A stretch of 64,000 nt of DNA from Alteromonas sp. 5E99-2. GTDB lineage: Bacteria > Pseudomonadota > Gammaproteobacteria > Enterobacterales > Alteromonadaceae. The DNA is taken from NCBI RefSeq assembly GCF_017368475.1, contig NZ_JAFNJE010000006.1, positions 62,001 through 126,000 of the forward strand, written 5' to 3'. Below the pieces are notes generated by a model. That model was not told the DNA's origin, searched no databases, and worked only from the letters and a program-made list of their open reading frames with translations. Below are positions 35,755 through 44,327 of this stretch, one piece after another (position 1 is the first letter of the stretch; each line of letters begins with the position of its first letter). The position numbers and the translations under genes are program-made.

Positions 35755-36597
35755 GTGAATAAAAGGGATAAACATAAGAAAGGCTATTTATTTCTTTTAG
35801 TCGCTATCTACCAATTCATTAACAATACCATTAACGCCAGCTCTAGTTGGACGGAAACTAATAGAGATGGTAGCCCAGAATTTCGTTTAATTGAGCCCTT
35901 TATTTGGGAATATTCCAGCGCCTTAAGTATTTTATTGTTGTTACCTTTTATGGTTGTGTTTTGGCGCAAAACTCCGCTGGATATAAGCAAAATAAAAACC
36001 CATCTGGTTAAGCATCTATTGGCGTCACTACTATTCTCCATCTTGCATGTTGCCATTATGGTTTGGCTTCGAGAATTGTCGTATTGGTTAATGAACAGCA
36101 ATTACGATTTTGGACCAATAGCGAGGGAATTCATTTATGAATACCGTAAAGATGTGTGGGGATATGTTTTCTTTTTCTGTATGTATCAACTGTATGAATT
36201 TGTTTATAGCCGTCTAAAAGGTGAAGCAAACCTTATTAGCCAAGAAGTTGAACCCAACCAAGTACAGAAAGCCCCTGAGCATTTACTCGTCAAAAAACTC
36301 GACCGTGAATTTTTAGTAAAAGTGGTAGAAATAGAATGGATGGAAGCGGCAGGAAACTATGTCAACCTGCACAGTGGCGGTCGTATTTACCCCTTGCGTT
36401 CAACCTTAGCTGACTTGTGTGAGCGGGTGAAAGAAAGAGGATTTTGCCGTACCCATCGTTCCAACGCAGTCAATATTAATGCAATTGACCATATCAGTTA
36501 CCTGCCTAGTGGCGATGGAGAAGTACACCTTAAAAGCGGCAAAGTGGTTAACTTGTCTCGCCGCTATAAAGAAGACTTTAAACAGCAGTTTGAGTAA
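35755..36597 (+). CDS. Membrane-anchored LytTR transcriptional regulator
   Basis: The 280-aa protein has an N-terminal membrane part with about four segments (near residues 10-27, 55-72, 85-105 and 130-150). A linker leads to a C-terminal LytTR DNA-binding domain from about residue 180: REFLVKVVEIEWMEAAGNYVNLHSGGRIYPLRSTL...FCRTHRSNAVNINAIDHI...VNLSRRYKEDF. There is no receiver domain, so the membrane part itself may sense the signal. The start is GTG at 35755, behind AAAGGCG. It stands alone, divergent from the DUF2975 operon. Targets are unknown, and the dyads upstream suggest autoregulation. Confidence 0.88.
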   Translation: MNKRDKHKKGYLFLLVAIYQFINNTINASSSWTETNRDGSPEFRLIEPFIWEYSSALSILLLLPFMVVFWRKTPLDISKIKTHLVKHLLASLLFSILHVAIMVWLRELSYWLMNSNYDFGPIAREFIYEYRKDVWGYVFFFCMYQLYEFVYSRLKGEANLISQEVEPNQVQKAPEHLLVKKLDREFLVKVVEIEWMEAAGNYVNLHSGGRIYPLRSTLADLCERVKERGFCRTHRSNAVNINAIDHISYLPSGDGEVHLKSGKVVNLSRRYKEDFKQQFE

Positions 36598-36647
36598 AGC
36601 GGGCTATTTCAACACATAAGCTAAAAGGCACATTAGTAGACTGACTC

Positions 36648-37148
36648 CTAATGATGAGCATGTTTTTTTTCGATTGGCTGAGAACTAAAATTATGTAGGA
36701 CAAACTGGTCTTTAGATAAGTCTAAAAAGATTGAACTCATTATATTATGTTCATTCGACACCCAGTTTTCGTGTTGGTGACTATTTAACGATATAGCCAC
36801 CTGATTCACACCGTCCTTGAACCAACTTTGAGGTATATGGATATCTTTTCCATACAACCTTTGGCGTTTAGTTCCATTAACAAATACATGGGCATGGCCT
36901 TGAAGTAGGCCTTTATCAGAAACAAGAGATTGGGTGGCCAAATCAGGAGCATTCAACACATAGTTTGCAATTTCAACATGTATATTAACCCCATCTATTA
37001 CATCTCTAAAAGCGGTTAACTCAATTTTAGGAATAGGCGTATCAGCTCCAATATCTCTGGATTTGTGTTGATGAATTTCAATGTTTGCAGCAAATAAAAA
37101 TGGACTTAAAAACAATGAAATAAGATACACACATTTTACAATTTTCAT
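36648..37148 (-). CDS. Secreted His-rich protein of unknown function
   Basis: The 166-aa protein has a signal peptide (ending SPFLFA-ANI) and no membrane segments. Histidines cluster at the start of the mature chain (IEIHQHKSRD), in the middle (GHAHVFVNG, SHQHENW) and at the very end (KKHAHH), suggesting metal or cofactor contact. The middle phrase GHAHVFVNGTKRQRLYGKDIHIP also occurs in exported proteins tied to YHYH-domain partners, though I cannot name a family. It lies on the same strand, 109 bases after the YHYH lipoprotein gene, with a terminator-like hairpin between. Confidence 0.65.
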   Translation of the reverse strand: MKIVKCVYLISLFLSPFLFAANIEIHQHKSRDIGADTPIPKIELTAFRDVIDGVNIHVEIANYVLNAPDLATQSLVSDKGLLQGHAHVFVNGTKRQRLYGKDIHIPQSWFKDGVNQVAISLNSHQHENWVSNEHNIMSSIFLDLSKDQFVLHNFSSQPIEKKHAHH

Positions 37149-37215
37149 ACTTATGTCTTTATTTCTATGAGCTAGCGCATAAACATAAACTCACGCACTG
37201 CATCTACCAATAAAT

Positions 37216-37237
37216 GGCACCATAAAATAATGGTGCC
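37216..37237 (-). terminator. Terminator-like hairpin after the YHYH lipoprotein gene
   Basis: GGCACCAT (37216-37223) pairs with ATGGTGCC (37230-37237) across a 6-base AT loop. On the minus strand ATTTATT follows. It lies 20 bases past the lipoprotein stop. Confidence 0.6.
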
Positions 37238-37257
37238 TCTTCTATTAACAGTAATGG

Positions 37258-39123
37258 CTAAGGCGGAGGTCCCATCATGGCACTATCACCAGTATCGCAA
37301 GAAGCAACTGCATTATCTTCTAACTCTCCCGCAAAACGTAAACCAATCACATAAGGAAACGCGGGGGAATAGGTGCCATCGCCATCGTCACTCAGCGTAA
37401 TATGATAATGATAGCCTCGTTCATCGTCAGAATGTGCATTGTACTGGTCAAGGTATTCACCGCCTAAATCCGTTAAGTCGCTATTCCAATAATAATCATC
37501 GTAATAGTAACCATTGACTGCCACCAGCTCATTTTGCGAAAGCGTGGTAACTGTTTCATCAAAACCCGGCCCTGCGGTTGATGTTTCTGTCCCAAGAGAC
37601 ACATCATATTGGTCAACCATAGTGCAACTTCTTGCGCCATCATCGCAGCCAGTTTCTGAAGTCGAAGACGAATAATCACGAGTCGTCCAAGCACTTACAG
37701 CCAAAACGCCATCTGACTCCCAGGGACCATATATAGGGTAGCCATCGGCTGCATAGCCATATATTGGAGAATGAGCCGTACCGTCATCACCTAATAATGT
37801 CGCCAAACAACTAGTGTAAAAGTGGTGGTGATAATCACCATTTGCAGAGTGTCCACCGCAGATATCTACGTCGTATTGTTCTGCAACAGGTGCTAGATTT
37901 TGCCATGTGCCATCTTGAGCATAACTCATACCGTCACCCCAGTTGTAAATCGAGCTACCATTAACCATCAAACCAACTTTGCCTAAGCCGTTTTCACATA
38001 CTTCTGTTGTTGGCGTAGGTTCAACAGGGAAATACACCTCTCTTTCATCCGCTTGTGGGCAAGCCGGGCCTTTTGGCCAATAGCCAAAACCACCAGTAGT
38101 ATCGCAGTTATCTCCAGTACTAATGAAGCCGATATCATCACCAAACCCAACAACGTCACCTGCAACTGCCGTGGTCGCACCATCAATAAAATCAGAACTT
38201 GCTTTAGGACGAGCATTTAACGAATCAACCAAATCTTGAGTAATAGTCACGTCATATTCTGGAATACCTTGCGTCGAAACCACTGTATACGTTACACCAT
38301 CAATAGTTTCTTCTGCGATTGATTGAACATCAACTAATATCCCCTCACCCGTACTGGCATCAGTGATATTCTCTGATACTGCATCCGTTTCGTTAATGAT
38401 CCAGATATTACTAGTAGACGTGTCGGATGCGACTTCCACAATAATAGACACCGAATCCGTTACAACGGCATTAATGCCGTCATCCACTGAAATTTCAAAT
38501 ACTAGGGTTTCGTCTTCGCTGTCTGTTGGTACGGTAAAAGTAGTACTCTCAGATGTAGAGTCACTTAAAACTACATCAGTGCCAGCCGTTTGTATCCAAA
38601 CAACAGTATAATTTGTATTGTTATCAGAAACGCTAGCGGTCAATGTAACCAATGTACCAGGTTCAACTGTTTGGTCTGCTCCAGCGTCTACAGCTAATGC
38701 TGAAGCTTCAGTATCTTGAGCATTAACGGAAATTGTCACACTATCGGTGACAACAGCGTTAACCCCATCGTCTACAGATACTTCAAACACTAAATCTTCT
38801 GCTACATCATTGTTTGGCGCAGTAAAGACAGGTGAAGCCAATGTACTATCACTTAAGGTTACACCTGTACCAGATAGCTGGACCCAACTAATAGCATGGC
38901 TAGTATCATCGTCTGTAATTGTTACCGCTAAAGTAACGGTTGAACCAGCATCTACAGTTTGATCTGAGCCTGCATCGATTGAAGGCGAAACATTCTCCTC
39001 AACCTCCTCAACTACGATCTCACTATCGTCATCGTCTGCTGAACCAGACCCACAAGCCTCTAGCATCAAACACAAAATCATCAAAAAAAACAATTTCGTG
39101 AACAAAGATATTGGGTTGTTCAT
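37258..39123 (-). CDS. YHYH-domain lipoprotein with two Ig/PKD-like repeats
   Basis: The 621-aa protein has a lipobox with Cys24 (LMLEAC), then an acidic linker. Two similar beta domains follow (about residues 48-133 and 140-230), each with the pattern DAG(S/A)DQTV..GT/STVTL...VTDSV. The C-terminal half is a YHYH domain, with GKVGLMVNGSSIYNWGDG, CGGHSANGDYHHHFYT, GYAADGYPIYGP and a final RGYHYHITL. YHYH proteins are surface or periplasmic and of unknown biochemical role. The His-rich loops suggest metal binding. ATG 39123 has GGGAG upstream. It is followed by a His-rich secreted protein on the same strand. Confidence 0.83.
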   Translation of the reverse strand: MNNPISLFTKLFFLMILCLMLEACGSGSADDDDSEIVVEEVEENVSPSIDAGSDQTVDAGSTVTLAVTITDDDTSHAISWVQLSGTGVTLSDSTLASPVFTAPNNDVAEDLVFEVSVDDGVNAVVTDSVTISVNAQDTEASALAVDAGADQTVEPGTLVTLTASVSDNNTNYTVVWIQTAGTDVVLSDSTSESTTFTVPTDSEDETLVFEISVDDGINAVVTDSVSIIVEVASDTSTSNIWIINETDAVSENITDASTGEGILVDVQSIAEETIDGVTYTVVSTQGIPEYDVTITQDLVDSLNARPKASSDFIDGATTAVAGDVVGFGDDIGFISTGDNCDTTGGFGYWPKGPACPQADEREVYFPVEPTPTTEVCENGLGKVGLMVNGSSIYNWGDGMSYAQDGTWQNLAPVAEQYDVDICGGHSANGDYHHHFYTSCLATLLGDDGTAHSPIYGYAADGYPIYGPWESDGVLAVSAWTTRDYSSSTSETGCDDGARSCTMVDQYDVSLGTETSTAGPGFDETVTTLSQNELVAVNGYYYDDYYWNSDLTDLGGEYLDQYNAHSDDERGYHYHITLSDDGDGTYSPAFPYVIGLRFAGELEDNAVASCDTGDSAMMGPPP

Positions 39124-39396
39124 TTTTCAACTCCCTTGGCACACTTTAAAACATTAGTATAGCTAACTTTAAAGTAATCAAATGTGGAAAACCTGCGCAA
39201 TTTTTCCTATCGAAATAGCCAATATCTACCGAAGATTTCAATTCAAAAACCACCAATCCAAATTATCGATTAAATCAATCTACTTTAATCATTTTTAATC
39301 ATCACTCTACTCCACCATAATTCCAACCAAGCAATTAGCCGAGTACAAAACGGTTAAAAAACACATTTTAAACTATGAAATTATTGGAGATTCAAA

Positions 39397-39699
39397 ATGA
39401 ACATCAAAAACCTATTACTTATTACTGCAACTGTTTTTAGCGTATCAACTATGGCTAATGCTGAGTCATTTGGTTTGGGCTTTAACACGTCAGATAGCTC
39501 AGACATAGTTGAAGTTGAAGTTCAAACTGAACAGTTGCCTACTAAAAACACATCTACAGATTTAGTATTGGGCTTTAATGACGTATCTAAATCAGTGGAA
39601 AGTAAAATTGACCTTGCTGTTGAAAAATCCATTATCGCGAATAATGAAATATTGGTGAATAAAATAGCAAATGGTTTTCAGATTGGTTTTACATCTTAG
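39397..39699 (+). CDS. Small exported protein with three GF(N) repeats, unknown function
   Basis: The 100-aa product has a clear signal peptide (MNIKNLLLITATVFSVSTMANA-ESF). The short mature chain, about 78 residues, contains FGLGFN near its start, LVLGFN in the middle and FQIGFTS at its end, so a short motif recurs about every 35 residues. I recognise no family. ATG 39397 has GGAG eight bases upstream. It is a single gene, divergent from the YHYH gene. The 273-base gap before it shows nothing further. Confidence 0.65.
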   Translation: MNIKNLLLITATVFSVSTMANAESFGLGFNTSDSSDIVEVEVQTEQLPTKNTSTDLVLGFNDVSKSVESKIDLAVEKSIIANNEILVNKIANGFQIGFTS

Positions 39700-39928
39700 T
39701 TTGCCCCTGAAAAACACCTTTATTTAGAACAAAATATCTACAAAAAAGATTTACAGGGCCTAGTTAGAGCCGCATTTGAAAAGAATTTATTTTTATTTTG
39801 GTTTTACATCGAAAAGGGCTGTATTCCTTGACGAAAAGAACATAAGCTGTGGGAATAAAACATCGTTAACAAACGATTAACTATAACCTGTATAACCAAA
39901 TTCAGTTTGTGAACTGCGGAGTCTAATT

Positions 39929-40501
39929 ATGAAAAAAACAGTTTTGTTGTCACTGCTATTTGCATCAACCCTATCAGTCTCTGGAGTATCTTCAGCTGTA
40001 GGTTTAGCTCAGGCATTACAAGAGCCAACCCACAAAGAAAAGAAAGATTTTTCTAAATCGAGCATAGGTAAAAAAAGCCGCAGTACGGCGTCATTAGAAG
40101 GCACTTTTGCTGATTGGGTAGAAGCCTTTAATAACAAAGATATTAATAGTTTGATGTCTATCCACGGACCAGACGCACTGTACGCCAGTGAAGATTCCGG
40201 TTTGATAGAAGGCGCTGACGACCTTGAAGATTTTTATAAAGCACTGCTGCCAAATGCAAATGGCGAATTGCGTTATGTGGTAGAAGCAGCCACAGTAAAA
40301 GGCAGCTTGGGTATTTTGGTAGTTAACTTTGGCAGTTCGTCTGAACAAAACGGTAGTATTCAGGTGGTTACCTCTAACCGTGCAATGTTTACGTTTAAAA
40401 AGGCGCTGTTTGGTAAATGGGAAATGGTTTATGGTATGGAGCAAACGGCTACTGAAGTATTGCCAGTTGTAGGCTCAAGTTCATTAGGGTCTTCATATTA
40501 A
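39929..40501 (+). CDS. Exported SnoaL/NTF2-like domain protein
   Basis: The 190-aa protein has a signal peptide (ending SSAVG or nearby) and a basic linker (KKDFSKSSIGKKSRS). It has an NTF2/SnoaL-like cone fold starting at FADWVEAFNNKDINSLMSIHGPDALYASEDSGLIEGADDLEDFYKALL and ending in KWEMVYGMEQ. This type often binds small molecules or acts as an adaptor, and no catalytic residues are evident. ATG 39929 has GGAG at a good distance. It stands alone with its own terminator. Confidence 0.7.
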   Translation: MKKTVLLSLLFASTLSVSGVSSAVGLAQALQEPTHKEKKDFSKSSIGKKSRSTASLEGTFADWVEAFNNKDINSLMSIHGPDALYASEDSGLIEGADDLEDFYKALLPNANGELRYVVEAATVKGSLGILVVNFGSSSEQNGSIQVVTSNRAMFTFKKALFGKWEMVYGMEQTATEVLPVVGSSSLGSSY

Positions 40502-40523
40502 CCTCGATTAAAATCAACCACTT

Positions 40524-40559
40524 TGGCCTCGCTCAATATGCATTAAACGAGGCCATTTT
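40524..40559 (+). terminator. Terminator after the NTF2-like gene
   Basis: TGGCCTCG (40524-40531) pairs with CGAGGCCA (40548-40555), loop 16 bases, followed by TTTT. It lies between two convergent genes. Confidence 0.7.
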
Positions 40560-40564
40560 ATAGG

Positions 40565-40945
40565 CTAGTCCATTGCTTCAATTTTACTTTTAATCTCACT
40601 GATTTTACTACTGACCACTTTTTCAAGATGCGTTAACTCAAGTAACAAGTCATCCTTCGATGCTTTAACTTGGTGTTGCTTACCCACAATAGATTCCAAT
40701 TCTTCCATTGCTGCCAGTACTGTTGTTGAAGGCTCTTGAATACGTTCGTAATTTTGTCTACCGCCATCTGTTAATACGGTTTTGCTAGAACGCCCAAATT
40801 TAAATTTCTTACTTTTAGGAAGTAAAGACCCTTTGGCACGACGGTAGTTAATTTTTAAAACATCTTGGTCATTTTCATAGCGTAACGAGAACTTTTCAAT
40901 ATCATCGATACTGGTAACTCCCATTGACTGTAGTGTTGGATACAT
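40565..40945 (-). CDS. DUF3461 family protein
   Basis: The 126-aa protein begins with the family phrase MYPTLQSMGVTSIDDIEKFSLRYENDQDVLKINYRRAKGSLLPKSKKFKF. It ends in a predicted coiled coil (about residues 78-126) rich in Glu, Lys and Leu. DUF3461 proteins are small cytoplasmic proteins of gammaproteobacteria with no assigned function. ATG 40945 has AAGGA upstream. It follows the polyol regulator gene by 129 bases on the same strand but is unlikely to belong to that operon. Confidence 0.85.
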   Translation of the reverse strand: MYPTLQSMGVTSIDDIEKFSLRYENDQDVLKINYRRAKGSLLPKSKKFKFGRSSKTVLTDGGRQNYERIQEPSTTVLAAMEELESIVGKQHQVKASKDDLLLELTHLEKVVSSKISEIKSKIEAMD

Positions 40946-41074
40946 AACTATTTCCTTTATTCATTGGTCATTGCATATGTAGGGTGATTGCCTAAAAAAT
41001 CAGGCCTACGCCGAAATCACTTTTTGTCATGTTACTTAAACCTCTAACCTCTTCGCCGTGCTGGTAACGATTAC

Positions 41075-42034
41075 CTAATCAATCATTAATAAGCGTTCCG
41101 CTGTGTACTCATTGGTAATAAGCCCATTAATGAACTTAGATCTTAACGCGCCCAGTATTGCGTAGACCTTCTCTTCACCAGCAGCTATGGCATAAACAGG
41201 TTTACTAGGGTTGGCAATAAGTGGTGTACTTGCGACTCTTTCGTTCACTTCGCAATCAATCAATTGTCCATTTTTATTGAACACCCAACCAATAATTTCT
41301 CCCACAGCGCCCTGCTGCTGTAGCTTGTTAATTTCATCAGGCATAACAAAACCGTCTTGATGAAGAGGCGAATTGAGTCCTAAATTACCCACGCCGACAA
41401 AAGTGACATCAGCTTGCGCTGCCAATTCTAAATTTGCTGCAATGTGATGCTGTTTGTGTAACTGTTCTTTGTCTGCCTTATCTCTAGATAAAACAGGCAA
41501 AGGCATAGGGTAATGTTTCGCTTTAATATGTTCTGCCATATGCATAACCACATCATAAGAAGAGGCAGAACCGTTTGAATCCATATTGCCAAGCAATGCA
41601 ACAATTTGGTGTTGCTCACACTTCATAATAGAAAGTTCATCGACACAAGCGCGAAGTACCCTTCCCGTCCCCATTGCAAGTACTTGGGGTTCAGCAGAAC
41701 GCAAATGTAATTCAATAACGCTCGCCCCGGCTTGTGCAAGACCCAAGGTCGACGTAGGTTCCGCTTCAATACTGGGTACGACTCGGCAAAAATTCAGTCC
41801 AAAACGAGCTTTCAATTTAACTTTAAGGTCCATACATTTTGCGATTGGATGCTCCAACCTAACTTTGATTAACCCTTCGCTAACCGATAGCGCAACCATG
41901 CGCTGTGCTGATTGTCTTGATACATTTAGCTTTTTGGCGATTTCCTCTTGGGTTTTCCCCCCAACGTAATACATCCAACCAGCTCTCGCTGCATCGTCTA
42001 ACTTTCTTGTTTCTACATTTGAACGTTTGGGCAA
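41075..42034 (-). CDS. SorC/DeoR-type sugar-binding transcriptional regulator of the polyol locus
   Basis: The 319-aa protein has an N-terminal helix-turn-helix (AGWMYYVGGKTQEEIAKKLNVSRQSAQRMVALSVSEGLI, about residues 18-56) and a SorC sugar-phosphate-isomerase-like effector domain (QVLAMGTGRVLRACVDEL, FVGVGNLGLNSPLHQDGFV, GEIIGWVFNKNGQ, ISVAAGEEK-like AIAAGEEK). The likely effector is a sugar or polyol phosphate. The start is TTG at 42034, with GGAG nine bases before it, four bases after the HAD stop. As the last gene of the polyol operon it should regulate the operon and perhaps the divergent kinase. Confidence 0.9.
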   Translation of the reverse strand: MPKRSNVETRKLDDAARAGWMYYVGGKTQEEIAKKLNVSRQSAQRMVALSVSEGLIKVRLEHPIAKCMDLKVKLKARFGLNFCRVVPSIEAEPTSTLGLAQAGASVIELHLRSAEPQVLAMGTGRVLRACVDELSIMKCEQHQIVALLGNMDSNGSASSYDVVMHMAEHIKAKHYPMPLPVLSRDKADKEQLHKQHHIAANLELAAQADVTFVGVGNLGLNSPLHQDGFVMPDEINKLQQQGAVGEIIGWVFNKNGQLIDCEVNERVASTPLIANPSKPVYAIAAGEEKVYAILGALRSKFINGLITNEYTAERLLMID

Positions 42035-42037
42035 GGC

Positions 42038-42751
42038 TTACTTCTCCATATTAAATGATGAATTAAGAGAGGGATATTTAATAAATAACTGCCTCCAATG
42101 GCTAATCTTACATATATCACCTAGATAATCAGTGTCATTTACATCTCTATCTTTCAGATGACTTGCACCAACATAACGTACGACATTCATATTTGCTGCA
42201 ATTGCTGCTTCAACGCCTGTTCGAGAATCTTCGATAACCAAGCAGTTTTCTGCCGCTACTCCCATGTTGTGTGCTGAATGCAAAAATAAGTCAGGCGCTG
42301 GTTTTCCCTTTTTCACTTCGCTAGATGTAAAAACCTTGCCTAAAAAGTAGGCACTAAGCCTTGTAGTTAAAAGTGAATTTGTCACTTTCTCAGGGCTTCC
42401 GCTTGTTGCGACACAACTTTTTATTTGCAATTGAGATAACATATCAATCACACCAGTCGTTGGGACCAACTCAGAATGAAACACCTCTTTCAATTTATTT
42501 CTAAAGGTATATCGGAATTCTGACGGTAAACTAACTGAAAAATCCTGTTTTATTTTGGCAGCCACATGTTCAAAGCTGTACCCCAAAAAATGAGTATAAA
42601 AATAGCTGCTGGATAAACTAATCCCATAAGGCTCCAACATATCAGTCAGCACCCGTTGACTCAGTACTTCGCTGTCAACTAAAACACCATCGCAATCGAA
42701 AATGATTAGCTCGATTTGCTGTTGTGAATGTAGCATGCACGGATTTGTCAT
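42038..42751 (-). CDS. HAD-IA family phosphatase in the polyol operon
   Basis: The 237-aa protein shows all HAD motifs: IIFDCDGVLVDSE (nucleophile and acid Asp), VATSGSPEKV (Thr/Ser motif II), KKGKPAPDLFLHSA (Lys motif III) and VIEDSRTGVEAA (motif IV). The cap is the C1 helical type seen in sugar-phosphate phosphatases and beta-phosphoglucomutase. It sits 24 bases after the polyol dehydrogenase gene and 4 bases before the regulator gene. The pathway encoded here does not obviously need a phosphatase. It may clear an inhibitory sugar phosphate. That is inference. Confidence 0.85.
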   Translation of the reverse strand: MTNPCMLHSQQQIELIIFDCDGVLVDSEVLSQRVLTDMLEPYGISLSSSYFYTHFLGYSFEHVAAKIKQDFSVSLPSEFRYTFRNKLKEVFHSELVPTTGVIDMLSQLQIKSCVATSGSPEKVTNSLLTTRLSAYFLGKVFTSSEVKKGKPAPDLFLHSAHNMGVAAENCLVIEDSRTGVEAAIAANMNVVRYVGASHLKDRDVNDTDYLGDICKISHWRQLFIKYPSLNSSFNMEK

Positions 42752-42775
42752 CCATTAATCCCTTATAGCGTAATC

Positions 42776-44257
42776 TTAATACTTATTACTCGTATAATAC
42801 TTCAAAGTGTTTTGAGGATCAGACTTTCCAAGCATTGTTGACCAAAATGTGAAGTGTTGCTTGAAAATATCACTGTCGCTAATAACGCCAAATACATCTT
42901 TCATTTGTAAAAACACTGCGGGGTCACTTTTTGCTAATCGCGCTTGCTTCATCAATCTATCAGCTTGAGGGTCGTCAAGCACAATCCCACTTGTGTTATC
43001 GCTACTGATAAAACACAAATGACTCCATAGCGCGACGACGAGTGCCAAGCCCTTACAACCTTTTCCGTGTTCTAAATTTGCAGTAATAATAGGAAAAATA
43101 AATTTAGGCAAACGATTCGACGCATCTTGGCAAAGGCGTGAAACCGTGTCTCGTACTTCAGGGTTAGAAAAGCGAGTTTCTATAATAGAAATATAGTCAT
43201 CAAAATTCACACCCGGCACAGCAGGCAAAGTGGCAATAATTTCTTCTGTCACTAATTTTTTGAAATACGCCCGAATTAAAGGCGTATTCATAACTTCATG
43301 TACAAAGGAAATACCAAGAAGTGCCCCCGGATACGCAATAGATGCATGACCGCCGTTTAATACCCTCAGTTTCATTAATTCATAAGGCGCAACGTCGTCT
43401 ACAAATTCAACTCCAACGTCTTCCAAAGGAGGCCGACCATTAACAAAATTATCTTCTAGCACCCACTGCCGAAATGGCTCACAAAATACAGGCGCTTGGT
43501 CTTCTATATCAAATAATTCCGTGAGTCGTTTTCGCTCTTCTTGCGAGGTTGCAGGTGTAATACAATCAACCATAGAATTCGGGAAACTCACATTGCTTTC
43601 AATCCAACTAGCCAAGTCTTTATCAAGCACTCTTGCCATTTCGAGCACTGCCCGTTTAGCAACATCACCATTGTGTGGAATATTGTCGCACGACAACACA
43701 GTAAATGGCGCTATATTGTGTTCACGACGATACTGTAAACTATGAATGATTAAACCAAAAACAGTCAATGCGTGTTCAATATCGTTAATATCAGCCTGAA
43801 TGTCTGGATGAGTGAGATCGAAATCCCCCGTTTCGCCATCCATAAAATAACCACCTTCGGTGATTGTTAACGACACAATACGAATATTCGCACGTGCCAG
43901 TGCCGTCATTAGTGAAGGTCCATCGTTTTCAATAAAATCTATCATTGAAGCACTGATATCAGCTGTTAAATTATTGCTGTCTAGCTCAACAACTGTTGTT
44001 AACCAGTCTTGTTGCTGTAATTTAGTTCTCATTACCGCATCATAAGATTTAATTCCCGCCCCTCTTATTCCCCAATCTAATGCTTTCCCTTTATTAAAAA
44101 GTTTATGCATATACATTGCTTGATGGGCGCGGTGAAAATTTCCAATGCCAATATGGATAATCCCAGCACTCAAAGAATCTCGAGAGTAATTCGGTGTTTT
44201 CACCTTACTCGAAAGTTGCTCGATGGATTGGTTACTCAATTTTATTGCCATTTTCAT
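42776..44257 (-). CDS. Polyol (mannitol-type) 2-dehydrogenase
   Basis: The 493-aa protein is a long-chain mannitol dehydrogenase family member. The Rossmann beginning is IIHIGIGNFHRAHQAMY, followed by SLTITEGGYFMD, VLSCDNIPHNGD, FPNSMVDCITPAT and the catalytic-site segment ELMKLRVLNGGHASIAY. Enzymes of this group oxidise mannitol to fructose, arabitol to xylulose or sorbitol to fructose with NAD. The neighbouring fructokinase favours a fructose product. It is the fifth gene after the outer membrane porin and transporter genes in the operon. ATG 44257 and ATG 44251 are both possible starts. Confidence 0.92.
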   Translation of the reverse strand: MKMAIKLSNQSIEQLSSKVKTPNYSRDSLSAGIIHIGIGNFHRAHQAMYMHKLFNKGKALDWGIRGAGIKSYDAVMRTKLQQQDWLTTVVELDSNNLTADISASMIDFIENDGPSLMTALARANIRIVSLTITEGGYFMDGETGDFDLTHPDIQADINDIEHALTVFGLIIHSLQYRREHNIAPFTVLSCDNIPHNGDVAKRAVLEMARVLDKDLASWIESNVSFPNSMVDCITPATSQEERKRLTELFDIEDQAPVFCEPFRQWVLEDNFVNGRPPLEDVGVEFVDDVAPYELMKLRVLNGGHASIAYPGALLGISFVHEVMNTPLIRAYFKKLVTEEIIATLPAVPGVNFDDYISIIETRFSNPEVRDTVSRLCQDASNRLPKFIFPIITANLEHGKGCKGLALVVALWSHLCFISSDNTSGIVLDDPQADRLMKQARLAKSDPAVFLQMKDVFGVISDSDIFKQHFTFWSTMLGKSDPQNTLKYYTSNKY

Positions 44258-44278
44258 TTACTCATTTCAACTGACGCA

Positions 44279-44296
44279 TTGCGCAGTGCTGCGCAA
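44279..44296. repeat. Short palindrome between the ABC ATPase and dehydrogenase genes
   Basis: TTGCGCAG (44279-44286) is mirrored by CTGCGCAA (44289-44296) around TG. It lies in the 70-base gap, 21 bases upstream of the dehydrogenase start. It could be an mRNA-processing or stability hairpin or a protein site. Confidence 0.5.
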
Positions 44297-44327
44297 AGCC
44301 AGTTTGTGTAAAGTTAACCTAATCGGG

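Noticed and set aside
40984-41025. Hairpin GTGATT/AATCAC followed by TTTTT
   Set aside because: The T-tract is on the plus strand where no upstream gene needs it, and the loop is long. Left unassigned.
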